From the NCBI RefSeq assembly GCF_004005565.1, contig NZ_SADD01000020.1, forward strand, positions 1 through 59,781: a stretch of DNA of 59,781 nucleotides. The letters run 5' to 3'. Both the position numbers and the translations under genes were made by a program. This DNA is from Lujinxingia sediminis (GTDB taxonomy: Bacteria > Myxococcota_A > Bradymonadia > Bradymonadales > Bradymonadaceae). The notes under the pieces are model-generated. The model made no database searches and had not been told where the DNA came from. It saw nothing but the letters and a program-made list of their open reading frames with translations. Within the stretch, counting starts at the first letter, position 1. The number at the start of each line of letters is the position of its first letter. Of the stretch, positions 25,877 through 33,688 are shown in pieces.

Positions 25877-26887
25877 TCAAAAGGGAATCGAGAGCTCCAG
25901 ATAGGCCGGATGCGCCGGATAGCGCGCCGGCCAGGGCTCGTCGCGGTAGAGCTGGAGGAGATCGCGACGCAGCCCGTCTTCCACCACCCGCATCGCATCG
26001 CGGTTAAAGCGGTGAGCGCCGCCCACCGCGCCAAAGATCGTGCCGCCGTACCAGATCGACTCCACCAGCCCGATGAGCACGGCCTGCCCGTAGCGCCCGG
26101 CCAGCACCGAGTCGACGATGGCGTAGATGAAGGCGCCGTTCCACAAAAACGCCACAAAGGCGCTCCCGTACTGCCCCAGGTACACATGCCCCAGCCCGGG
26201 CACGATCGAGAGCACCCCGGCCAGCGCCGGGCTCTTTCGGGGGATCTTTAAGCCTTCGACCAGCCCGGCGATCTCGGTGGCCTCCTGAGCCAGGGGACTG
26301 CGCTCGGGCATCGCGCGCAGCCGTTCGCCGGCCGCGTCAAAGTCGTGGCGCACCGCCTCCAGACGCGCCAGCCCCACGGTGGCGGCGCTGCTCAGCTCCA
26401 GGCATTCGCGGATCTCCGGGTCGTCGGTGGGCTCACCCACCCGCGCCACGTAGGGCGCACAGGTGACGATCACCTCCTCAAAGGCGGCCTCGGCCAGCGG
26501 CCGCCTGTCCGAGGCCAGGGCGACCTGCCCGTAGTAATACCGTGCCCACCACGTCACGATGATGTCGCGGCCCTCCTTCGCCAGCCGATCGAGCTCGCGG
26601 GCCGCCTCCCCGTGCTCGCCCACATTGAAATAGACCCAGGCCACCTTCAGGCGCACCCGCTCGGAGCGCAGGTCATCGGGGGCCTCGCGCAAAAAGTCTT
26701 TGTAGGCGGTCAGCGCGCGGTAATAGTCGCCCTCGTAATAGTACGCGTCGCCCCGCAGAAGCCCGGTCTCCGGGCCCTGAAACACGCGGCGCTCCAGGCT
26801 CTCCTGGGCGCTCAGCGCCCCGCTCCACCCCAGCACCACGCACGCCACCATCCACACCACGAGTCGTCGCATCACCACCACCTTCAT
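25877..26887 (-). CDS. secreted or membrane TPR-like protein
   Basis: The 336-residue protein has an N-terminal signal peptide (MRRLVVWMVACVVLGWSGAL, then SAQ). TPR-like helices follow over residues about 30-210 (GDAYYYEGDYYRALTAYKDF, then VRLKVAWVYFNVGEHGEAAR). The C-terminal third carries hydrophobic segments (KSPALAGVLSIVPGLGHVYL, FVAFLWNGAFIYAIVDSVLA). The PGLGHVYLGQY motif is seen in DUF5683/TM2-like membrane proteins. It probably sits in the inner membrane with periplasmic TPRs. The ATG at 26887 has GGGACG upstream; 26872 is an alternative that also gives a full signal peptide. Its role is unknown. Confidence 0.65.
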   Translation of the reverse strand: MKVVVMRRLVVWMVACVVLGWSGALSAQESLERRVFQGPETGLLRGDAYYYEGDYYRALTAYKDFLREAPDDLRSERVRLKVAWVYFNVGEHGEAARELDRLAKEGRDIIVTWWARYYYGQVALASDRRPLAEAAFEEVIVTCAPYVARVGEPTDDPEIRECLELSSAATVGLARLEAVRHDFDAAGERLRAMPERSPLAQEATEIAGLVEGLKIPRKSPALAGVLSIVPGLGHVYLGQYGSAFVAFLWNGAFIYAIVDSVLAGRYGQAVLIGLVESIWYGGTIFGAVGGAHRFNRDAMRVVEDGLRRDLLQLYRDEPWPARYPAHPAYLELSIPF

Positions 26888-27029
26888 TGAACGTCCCATC
26901 AGGTCTGCGCACAGCGGAGATGACCCTCTGGCCATCGCTTAGCCCGCGCGCTAAGTTGGGCGCGCACGCCCCGCTCTCGAACTTTCAGCAGCGCCGGGAT
27001 ACCCCAACCTCAACCCCCGGGACAAGATC

Positions 27030-28208
27030 ATGACCCAGCCTCCCTTTCTGGAAAAACGCGCCGTTCTCATCGTTCTGGACTCCGTTGGCGTGGGCGAACT
27101 GCCCGACGCAGCCGACTACGGCGACGTGGGCTCCCACACGCTGGGGCATATCGCCGAGGTCATCAGCGATTTTGAGATGCCCAATATGCGCGCGCTGGGC
27201 CTGGGCAATATCGAGGGCATCCCGCAGATTCCCCCGGTTGAGGCCCCCTCGGCCCACTACGGGCGCATGGCCGAAAAAGCCCACGGCAAAGACACCGCCA
27301 CCGGCCACTGGGAGTTTGTGGGCATCATCCCCGACGAGCCTTTTCGCACCTTCCCGGATGGTTTCACCGACGACATCCTCCAGGAATTCATCGCAAAAAC
27401 CGGCGTACCCGGCGTGCTGGGAAACCGCGCGGCCAGCGGCACCGTGATCATCAAAGAGCTCGGCCAGGAGCATATCCAGACCGGCAAGCCCATCGTCTAC
27501 ACCTCGGCCGACCCGGTCTTCCAGATCGCCGCCCACGAAGACGTCGTGCCCCTGGAGACCCTCTACAGGTGGTGCGAGATCGCCTACGACATCGTCGTTC
27601 CCCGCGGCCAGTCCCGGGTGATCGCGCGGCCCTTTGTCGGCGAGTTTCCCGAGTTTAAGCGCACGCCCAATCGCAAGGATTATACGCTGCCGCCGCCCGA
27701 CGAGACGGTGCTCGACCGCCTGCAGGCCGCCGGCGTGCGCACCACCGGCATCGGCAAAATCGGCAACATCTACGCCCACCAGGGCTTGAGCGACGAGTTC
27801 AAGAGCACCTCCAACGATCACGGCGTCGAGCTCACCATCGAGTGCATCAAGGATCGCAAGGGGCTGATCTTTACCAACCTCGTCGACTTCGACGCCCTCT
27901 ACGGCCACCGCCGCAACCCCCGCGGCTACGCCGACGCCCTGATGACCTTTGACCGCCAGCTCCCCTCGATCATCGAGGCCCTCGACGAGGGCGATCTGCT
28001 GATCATCACCGCCGACCACGGCAACGATCCCACCTACCCGGGCACCGACCACACCCGGGAGTACGTGCCCCTGATCATCGTCGAAAAAGGCCGCACCGAG
28101 CCGGGCCGTCCGCTGGGCACACGCGCCTCGTTTGCCGACATCGGCGCCACGCTTGCCGCCTACTTTGGCATCGACTGGGAGGTCGGCGAGGCGATGGCAT
28201 TGGGGTGA
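27030..28208 (+). CDS. deoB: phosphopentomutase
   Basis: The 392-residue enzyme interconverts (deoxy)ribose 1-phosphate and 5-phosphate in nucleoside catabolism in the cytoplasm. It belongs to the alkaline-phosphatase superfamily and shows the metal-binding VLDSVGVGELPDAADYGDVG and the catalytic Thr region AHGKDTATGHWEF. It also has NRAASGTVIIKELG, then the C-terminal FTNLVDFDALYGHRRN and ITADHGNDPTYPGTDHTRE, all conserved. Length is normal for DeoB. No other deo genes lie near. It is followed by a repeat-bearing gap and then the metallothionein cassette. Confidence 0.97.
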   Translation: MTQPPFLEKRAVLIVLDSVGVGELPDAADYGDVGSHTLGHIAEVISDFEMPNMRALGLGNIEGIPQIPPVEAPSAHYGRMAEKAHGKDTATGHWEFVGIIPDEPFRTFPDGFTDDILQEFIAKTGVPGVLGNRAASGTVIIKELGQEHIQTGKPIVYTSADPVFQIAAHEDVVPLETLYRWCEIAYDIVVPRGQSRVIARPFVGEFPEFKRTPNRKDYTLPPPDETVLDRLQAAGVRTTGIGKIGNIYAHQGLSDEFKSTSNDHGVELTIECIKDRKGLIFTNLVDFDALYGHRRNPRGYADALMTFDRQLPSIIEALDEGDLLIITADHGNDPTYPGTDHTREYVPLIIVEKGRTEPGRPLGTRASFADIGATLAAYFGIDWEVGEAMALG

Positions 28209-28276
28209 TCTCCGGGAATGTCGACCGTCCCTTCAGACGGATATGGGCCGCATACATACGGGCCGATGTCCGTCCC

Positions 28277-28324
28277 CCGGTCGGACACAGCCGCCGGTCG
28301 GACACAGGCCCCGGTCGGACACAG
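28277..28324 (+). repeat. 17-bp repeat, three copies, upstream of the metallothionein gene
   Basis: CCGGTCGGACACAG occurs at 28277, 28294 and 28311, exactly 17 bp apart, with short C-rich spacers. It lies about 150 bp upstream of the metallothionein start. It could be a regulator-binding array or simply a slippage repeat; the sequence does not decide. Confidence 0.85.
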
Positions 28325-28475
28325 CCCCCCGCAGCGGGCAGAAAATCATCCCTTCACCTGTAAGATCTCCGGGAGAGCACCCGTCTTCTCTATGAAGGCC
28401 ACCGACGGTCCTTCAACACGGGCCCGGCAACGTGCCCGGCCTTGACCGCAATCGTGCAAAACCCCGGAGAAGACC

Positions 28476-28649
28476 ATGACCGATCTGAGCGAAAAAACCT
28501 GCTGCACCTCCTGCTCCTGTGGCCAACCCGCCGTCGAAGGAGGCTGCTGCTGCGGTGAGACCTGCACGTGCGGCCCGGAGTGCGACTGCCCCCCGGAGTG
28601 CGGCTGCGCCGACAATCAGCCTTCCTCCCCTTCCTCCTGCTGCTGCTGA
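28476..28649 (+). CDS. metallothionein-like cysteine-rich protein
   Basis: The 57-residue protein contains 16 cysteines in CC, CxC and CCC arrangements (TCCTSCSCG, then GGCCCGETCTCGPECDCPP, ending SSCCC). There are no aromatic residues apart from none visible, as in metallothioneins that bind Zn, Cd or Cu(I) through thiolate clusters. It is shorter than most automatic gene-calling cut-offs. A GGAGAAG ribosome binding site precedes the ATG. It lies 37 bp before a metal-sensing type sigma factor on the same strand, which suggests one transcript. Which metal it binds cannot be told. It has no clear match to SmtA-type His/Cys patterns, so it may be a separate subfamily. Confidence 0.8.
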   Translation: MTDLSEKTCCTSCSCGQPAVEGGCCCGETCTCGPECDCPPECGCADNQPSSPSSCCC

Positions 28650-28686
28650 AGCGCCTGAACGCATGAATTCCCCCCGGAGTCATTCC

Positions 28687-29229
28687 ATGAGACACCACCC
28701 CGACGGAGCCATCGCCGAGTTGATGCGCCACTGGGAGCGCTGGGTGGGGCTGGCCGCGCGCAGCCTTCAAGCGCGCGCCGACGCCGAGGACGCCGTCCAG
28801 CAGGCGTTGGTGCGCGCGGCCGAGCAGCTTCACACCCTCGACGACCCCGACAAGCTCGAAGGCTGGTTCGCCACCATCGTGCGCCGCCAGGCCATCGACC
28901 AGCTCCGGCGCAGGAGCCGCGACGCCCACAAACGCCGCCGCCTGGCCATTGAGCCCGCCCCTCAAGCCTACCGCGCCCCGGACGATCTCGACCCCACCTG
29001 CGCCTGCGGCATCGACGCGCTTGAAGATCTCTCCCCGGCCTACGCCGAGATTCTCACCCGCGTGATCCTCAACGACGAGGCCGTCCAGGACGCCGCCGAC
29101 GCCCTGGGCATCAGCGACACCAACGCATCGGTGCGCCTGCACCGCGCCCGAAAGGCCCTGCGTCAGGAGCTTTTGGAGCGCTGCGGCACCACCTCCACCC
29201 GCGAATGTTTGAGCTGCGGCTGCGCCTGA
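28687..29229 (+). CDS. CorE/ECF44-like metal-sensing sigma factor
   Basis: The 180-residue protein is an ECF sigma factor. Region 2 spans about residues 8-80 (ADAEDAVQQALVRAAEQL, then GWFATIVRRQAIDQLRRRSR). Region 4 spans about 112-163 (GISDTNASVRLHRARKAL). Two Cys features stand out: a CxC motif (C105, C107) in the linker and a C-terminal Cys-rich tail (C166, C174, C177, C179). Together these mark the CorE/ECF44 group of Myxococcus xanthus, in which copper or cadmium binding switches activity without an anti-sigma factor. The ATG at 28687 follows GGAG; an upstream ATG at 28663 has none. Metallothionein lies directly before it. No anti-sigma gene is present, as expected. Confidence 0.78.
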   Translation: MRHHPDGAIAELMRHWERWVGLAARSLQARADAEDAVQQALVRAAEQLHTLDDPDKLEGWFATIVRRQAIDQLRRRSRDAHKRRRLAIEPAPQAYRAPDDLDPTCACGIDALEDLSPAYAEILTRVILNDEAVQDAADALGISDTNASVRLHRARKALRQELLERCGTTSTRECLSCGCA

Positions 29230-29278
29230 ACCGTCGCCCCACTGCTTCCTGCTCACCGCCTGACCTTCGGTGCCTGCG

Positions 29279-29650
29279 ATGTCCACGATCCGCGTCCTCT
29301 ACAAACTCCGCTGCCGCCCGGGCGATCTTCCCGAGCTTCAAAAGGCCTGGCGCGCGGTCGTTCAGGCCCACGCCCGCGCCGGCCACCAGACCCTGGAGAG
29401 CGTGCTGCTCGTCGATGCCCCCGACGCGCCAGCAGCGCCCGACGACGAACACGCATCTCTGCCCCCCGACTGGATCGTGGCCACCGCCATCTCCCGCTGG
29501 CAGAGCCGCCAGGCCTGGGAGTCCCAGCGCACCGATGAGGTCGACCAGGCCGCCTACGCCCGCTTCCGCGAGCTCTGCACCGTCGACGAAAAGATCGTCT
29601 TCGAGGAGCTCGACCTCCTCATCGGCGGCCTGCCCCCTGAAGATGCATAA
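29279..29650 (+). CDS. ABM-like (dimeric alpha-beta barrel) protein
   Basis: The 123-residue protein has the pattern of antibiotic-biosynthesis-monooxygenase-type ferredoxin-like folds. A first strand (IRVLYKLRCRPGDLPELQKA) leads into a helix, then a strand with ESVLLVDAPD. The family-like WESQRTDEVDQAAYARFREL helix and a final strand and helix follow. Known members oxidise small aromatics or bind haem, but no substrate can be inferred here. It lies 49 bp after the sigma factor gene and 2 bp before the next small gene, so it is probably part of the same operon. Confidence 0.6.
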   Translation: MSTIRVLYKLRCRPGDLPELQKAWRAVVQAHARAGHQTLESVLLVDAPDAPAAPDDEHASLPPDWIVATAISRWQSRQAWESQRTDEVDQAAYARFRELCTVDEKIVFEELDLLIGGLPPEDA

Positions 29651-29652
29651 GC

Positions 29653-29904
29653 ATGAGCGCTGAGCCCGATCCCGTTTCGCTGATCCAGGCGATCTTTGGC
29701 GTGGATGAAGCGCTCGCCGAAGACATCCTGCTGATCACCCACTGGGTCGACCAGGAGCTGGCCTGCGAGCGGTACGGCTACCCCAAAGACAACGCGATTC
29801 CCGCCCCGCTTGCGGAGCGTTTAGCAGACGCGGAGTACGTCGCGCGGTTGCGGGCGGTGGCGTGTGATCATTGGGAGATCGGGGAGGGTGAGGTGCCTTT
29901 TTGA
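29653..29904 (+). CDS. small acidic protein of the metal-response cassette
   Basis: The 83-residue protein is acidic and soluble, with no recognised domain. It reads as helical ([20 protein letters not shown], then [20 protein letters not shown]) and has a single Cys. It begins two bases after the stop of the ABM-like gene, which suggests translational coupling. The hexanucleotide repeat begins just beyond its stop codon. No function can be assigned. Confidence 0.55.
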   Translation: MSAEPDPVSLIQAIFGVDEALAEDILLITHWVDQELACERYGYPKDNAIPAPLAERLADAEYVARLRAVACDHWEIGEGEVPF

Positions 29905-29909
29905 GGGTT

Positions 29910-30078
<169 letters not shown>

Positions 30079-30082
30079 TGAA

Positions 30083-30180
30083 CCTCTTAACGCCCGCACG
30101 AATCGACCCACTTCGCGAACCACCGGCGCCCCACAACCACACAACCACACAACCACCCAACCACAACCCGCGCCCCACCA
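30083..30180 (-). repeat. inverted copy of the G-rich intergenic repeat (part A)
   Basis: Read on the minus strand this contains GGTTGTGGGGCGCCGG, GTTCGCG and GATTCGTGC, the same order as part A near position 1. The ACAACCACACAACCACCCAA tract is the complement of the TGGTTG tracts. No palindromic part follows. Confidence 0.7.
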
Positions 30181-30282
30181 GCCGCCCTTACAAAACTTCC
30201 AACATCGCGAACCACCGCGCACTCTCCGCTTGCCCCACGCCATGAGGGCCCTTAGTATCGGCGGTGGCTTGAGTTCCCCAAC

Positions 30283-30488
30283 TTGGCACTCTGCCGTGTT
30301 CGTGCGAGACGCGATTCTATTGAAACCCCGTAAGCAGAGACACGGGGGCGGTCACTGACATGACGCGAACATGCCTCTCGGCAAGTGAGTCGGCGAGGAC
30401 GTTTAAGAAGTGTTATCTACTGCTCCCACCTGGTGATTACCAGGGTTTCTAAATCTTGTCTCAAGACCGGCACAGTGGTGGATGCCAA
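30283..30488 (+). ncRNA. ssrS: probable 6S RNA
   Basis: The ends pair as TTGGCA (30283) and TGCCAA (30483), giving a transcript core of 206 nt. The 5' part has CTGCCGTGTTCGTGCG, like the conserved GTGTTCG of 6S RNA. The 3' half has CACCTGGTGATTACCAGGGT, which corresponds to the hairpin near the 3' side of E. coli 6S. Internal hairpins CCCCGT/ACGGGG and GTCA/TGAC are visible, and a terminator follows. 6S RNA sequesters sigma-70 RNA polymerase. The assignment is by motif and overall form, not alignment. Confidence 0.62.
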
Positions 30489-30490
30489 CC

Positions 30491-30551
30491 GCGAGAGGCA
30501 ACCCCCTTAGGTGGGGCGTTGCCTCTCGTGTTTCTTGCCTCGTTTTTTTCG
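30491..30551 (+). terminator. terminator after the 6S-like RNA
   Basis: A long hairpin pairs CGAGAGGCAAC (30492-30502) with GTTGCCTCTCG (30518-30528) and has CCCC/GGGG inside. T-rich sequence (TGTTTCTTG, then TTTTTTT near 30543) follows. Confidence 0.8.
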
Positions 30552-30585
30552 CCCCTCTCCCGGCTGCGACCGCCCCGACGTTCTT

Positions 30586-31911
30586 ATGGAAGCGCTGCAC
30601 CTGGTCTTAAACCTGCTTGAGAAGGTCTCGGTGCTCGTGGCCCTGGCCCTCTCGCTGCTGCTTCTTCGCCCGGCGGAGGTCTGGCTCAGCCAGCGCGGCG
30701 CCGAGGCGTCGGTGCGCCGCCGTCTGTTGCTTGTGCTCTTGCTCAGCGGGCTGGCGATCTGGGGGAGCTTTCTGGGCTTTGAGATCGACGGGATGCAGTT
30801 CAACATCCGCTCGGTCGGCGTCATCCTTGCCGGGTATCTCGGTGGCGTGTGGGTGGGGCTGGCGGTGGGCGCAGCCGCCGGGGTCGTCTATGCGATGGAG
30901 GTCCCCTCCCACTTCTTCGGGCTGGTCTTTGCCGCCAGCCTGCTTGAGGGCGCGCTGGCCGGCCTCTGGAGCCGCCGCTTCGGCACGGCGATGGCCTCGG
31001 TGGCTCTGGGCGCCATCGCGATCCAGGCCATTCACCACGCCGGTCTGGGGGCTATTTTGAGCGGGATCGACACCGCCACGGCTACCTTTCACGTCGAGCG
31101 CATCCCGCTGCACAGCGCGAAGATCGCCGCCAACGCCGTGGGCATCCTGCTCTTTATGGGCATGCTCAGCCTTGTGCGCGAGCTGGAGCTCGCGCGCCGA
31201 GATGCCACCACCTCCCGCGCCATCGCCCGCGACGCGCGCCTGGAGGCCCTGCAGTACCAGCTCAAGCCGCATTTTTTGTTCAATGTGCTCAATACGCTTT
31301 CGTACCTCATCCGCACCGACGCGCCGCGCGCCCGCGAGCTCACCCTCGATCTGGCCGAGTTCCTGCGCTACACCCTGGCCAACGACGCCGATCAGACCAC
31401 CCTCGACGAGGAGCTTGAGCAACTTCGCCGCTACGTCGATCTGGAGCGCGCGCGCTTCGGCGAGGGGCTTCATTTTGAGATCGACGCCGGCGACGCACTT
31501 GAGGTTGCTGAGGAGGTGCGGGTGCCGCCGCTGATCGTGCAGCCGCTGGTCGAAAACGCCTTTCGCCATGCCGCCCGCCAGGGGCGGGTCAGCGTGTGTG
31601 TGGAGCTTGAGGCCGACCCGACCCACCTGCATATCCGTGTCCTCGACGACGGCCCCTCACCGCCGGCCACCCCCTGGCGCCCCACTCCGGCTGAGCACAC
31701 ACGCACTTCCCGCGGCGGCGTCGGACTGACCAACGTCTTTGAGCGCCTCTCTCGCTTTTATAACGGCCAGGCTTCCCTTAGCCTGCATCGCCGCGACGAC
31801 GCCGAAGGCACCGTCGCCACCATCACCATCCCCCGCGACGCCTCCCCACCTCCCCGCACTCGCCTGGGCGACCACGTCCGAAAGAAGCTGCGCGAGGTCG
31901 TGGAGCCTTAA
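30586..31911 (+). CDS. LytS-type sensor histidine kinase
   Basis: The 441-residue protein has an N-terminal 5TM-LYT-like membrane domain (about residues 10-205; for example SVGVILAGYLGGVWVGLAVG). The HisKA_7-type phosphoacceptor box follows (QLKPHFLFNVLNTLSYL, His near 228), then an HATPase domain (VPPLIVQPLVENAFRHAARQ and GVGLTNVFERLSRFY). This is the LytS/YehU architecture, which signals to LytTR regulators. The ATG at 30586 starts the first membrane helix. The cognate regulator starts 36 bp downstream. The stimulus is unknown; relatives sense pyruvate or cell-envelope state. Confidence 0.88.
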   Translation: MEALHLVLNLLEKVSVLVALALSLLLLRPAEVWLSQRGAEASVRRRLLLVLLLSGLAIWGSFLGFEIDGMQFNIRSVGVILAGYLGGVWVGLAVGAAAGVVYAMEVPSHFFGLVFAASLLEGALAGLWSRRFGTAMASVALGAIAIQAIHHAGLGAILSGIDTATATFHVERIPLHSAKIAANAVGILLFMGMLSLVRELELARRDATTSRAIARDARLEALQYQLKPHFLFNVLNTLSYLIRTDAPRARELTLDLAEFLRYTLANDADQTTLDEELEQLRRYVDLERARFGEGLHFEIDAGDALEVAEEVRVPPLIVQPLVENAFRHAARQGRVSVCVELEADPTHLHIRVLDDGPSPPATPWRPTPAEHTRTSRGGVGLTNVFERLSRFYNGQASLSLHRRDDAEGTVATITIPRDASPPPRTRLGDHVRKKLREVVEP

Positions 31912-31947
31912 GCCTTTCCGATCCGCCCTCTTCCCCGACGTTTGCCT

Positions 31948-32739
31948 ATGCGCGCCCTGGTTATCGACGACGAGCTCCCCGCCCGCGAAGAGCTGCTCTG
32001 GCTGCTGGAGCAATGCCCGCAGATCTCGGCCGCCTCCCAGGCCGAGAGCGCAAAAGCCGCGCTGGAGCGCCTGGAGAGTGGCCCCCCGGTCGACGTGGTC
32101 TTCCTCGACATCGACATGCCCGGATTAAGCGGCGTGCGCCTGGCCCAGCTCTGGCGCGACCGCCTCGGCGATGAGGCCCCGATCTTCATCTTTGTCACCG
32201 CCTACGACGCCCACGCCGTCGACGCCTTTTCGCTGGATGCGGCCGACTACCTGCTCAAACCGGTGCGCCTCGCCCGTTTGCAACAGGCCATTGAGCGCGC
32301 CGAGCGCCGCTTACATCAAGGCTCTGCGGCCGCATCCTCCGAGGCCAATGAGACGCTCGCGCCACCGGCCGCTCCCGCATCTTCACCGCTGACCCGCATT
32401 TCTGTGGAAGAACACGGCAGCTACCGGGTTATCCCTGTCGACGACATCATCTGGATCGAAGCCGACGAGGGCTTCGCCACCGTTCACACCCCGACAGGCG
32501 GCTATCTGACGGATTTCAGCCTGAAATTTTTAGAAGAAAACTTGCCCGCGGAGCATTTTTTTCGCTCTCACCGCAGCTTCATCGTGCGTCTTAGCGCCAT
32601 CTCGGTTATTGCCCCCACCGGAGCCGGCACCTACCGTCTGCTCCTGGGCGACGCATCCACCGGCGTGCCGCTGGCCCGAAGCCGCGCCCCCGAGCTCAAA
32701 GCCCGCATCCCCTGGTCCGCCCATGCGATTGAGGAGTAA
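31948..32739 (+). CDS. LytTR-family response regulator
   Basis: The 263-residue protein has a receiver domain (residues 1-118) with acidic pair D8-D9, phosphoacceptor D54 in VFLDIDMPG and the KP motif (YLLKPVRL). An Ala/Pro-rich linker follows, then a LytTR DNA-binding domain (about 150-260). That domain has IIWIEADEGFATVHT, then FFRSHRSFIVRL. It pairs with the LytS-type kinase directly upstream. The ATG at 31948 is used; the frame could start two codons earlier at a TTG. LytTR proteins bind direct repeats, but no target is evident in the window. Confidence 0.9.
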   Translation: MRALVIDDELPAREELLWLLEQCPQISAASQAESAKAALERLESGPPVDVVFLDIDMPGLSGVRLAQLWRDRLGDEAPIFIFVTAYDAHAVDAFSLDAADYLLKPVRLARLQQAIERAERRLHQGSAAASSEANETLAPPAAPASSPLTRISVEEHGSYRVIPVDDIIWIEADEGFATVHTPTGGYLTDFSLKFLEENLPAEHFFRSHRSFIVRLSAISVIAPTGAGTYRLLLGDASTGVPLARSRAPELKARIPWSAHAIEE

Positions 32740-32741
32740 TT

Positions 32742-33482
32742 GTGTCTACCACCGAACCTATCTCGACTGACGACGCCGCCATCAAGAAGATCGACGGGGG
32801 CGACGGCCGCTTCTTCGACGCCATCGCCGCGCGCTACGACCTGCTTAACCGCATCATCTCGCTGGGGCAGGACGGCTACTGGCGTAATAAGGCCGTCAAG
32901 GCCCTGCAGCTTCCCGAAGGCGCGCGCTTCCTGGACCTGGCCACCGGCACCGCCGACCTGGCGATCGTCAGCGCCAAACGCCACCGCGACCTTAAGGTCG
33001 TCGGCCTCGACCCCAGCGCCGAGATGTTGGCCAATGGCCGGGTTAAAGTCTCGAAGGCCAACCTCGATGGCCGCGTCGAGCTTGTGCTCGGCGATGCCCA
33101 GAACCTCCCCTTCGAAGACAACAGCTTCGACGGCGTGGCCATCTCCTTTGGCATCCGCAACGTGCCCGACCGCCGCAAGGCCCTTCAGGAGATGAACCGC
33201 GTGGCGCGCCCCGGTGGTCGCGTCGTCATCCTGGAGCTCAGCGAGCCCCGCACGGGCCTTTTGGCCAGCCCGGCCCGCTTCTACATCCACCACGTCGTCC
33301 CGCGCATCGGGGGGCTGATCTCCGGCAGCAAAGAATACCGCTACCTCCAGGAGTCTATTGCCGCCTTCCCCACCGCCGACGCCTTCGCCAACCTGATGCG
33401 CGAGGTGGGCCTGACCAACGTCAACGCCTCCACCCTCTCCTTTGGCGCGGTGAATCTCTTTACTGCCAACGCAGGCCACTGA
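32742..33482 (+). CDS. ubiE: UbiE/MenG quinone C-methyltransferase
   Basis: The 246-residue SAM-dependent enzyme methylates demethylmenaquinone (and, in some bacteria, a ubiquinone precursor). It shows FFDAIAARYDLLNRIISLGQ, the SAM motif FLDLATGTADLAI, NLPFEDNSFDGVAISFGIRN and the C-terminal FPTADAFANLMREVGL. All are hallmarks of UbiE/MenG. It starts with GTG two bases after the response regulator stop codon, within GAGGAG, so it is translationally coupled to the two-component genes. A strong terminator follows 69 bp after the stop. Which quinone is used cannot be decided here. Confidence 0.94.
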   Translation: MSTTEPISTDDAAIKKIDGGDGRFFDAIAARYDLLNRIISLGQDGYWRNKAVKALQLPEGARFLDLATGTADLAIVSAKRHRDLKVVGLDPSAEMLANGRVKVSKANLDGRVELVLGDAQNLPFEDNSFDGVAISFGIRNVPDRRKALQEMNRVARPGGRVVILELSEPRTGLLASPARFYIHHVVPRIGGLISGSKEYRYLQESIAAFPTADAFANLMREVGLTNVNASTLSFGAVNLFTANAGH

Positions 33483-33551
33483 TTTCACTCCGAACGACCG
33501 GCCGGTGGCGTCGGCGCACCTCGCAAAACACGTGTGACGCTTCCAGCTCCG

Positions 33552-33584
33552 AAACCTCCGGCCCCACAGCCGGAGGTTTTTTTT
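33552..33584 (+). terminator. terminator after ubiE
   Basis: AAACCTCCGGC (33552-33562) pairs with GCCGGAGGTTT (33569-33579) around CCCACA, followed by eight T in a row. This is a canonical intrinsic terminator. Confidence 0.93.
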
Positions 33585-33688
33585 GTAGCCTGCGCCCGTC
33601 TCAGCGCCGCGCAACATATCGCCAGATTTCATTTATGTATCAAAGAGTTAGCGCACCCCAGAGTCCGACGCATCCATCCCGACACATC

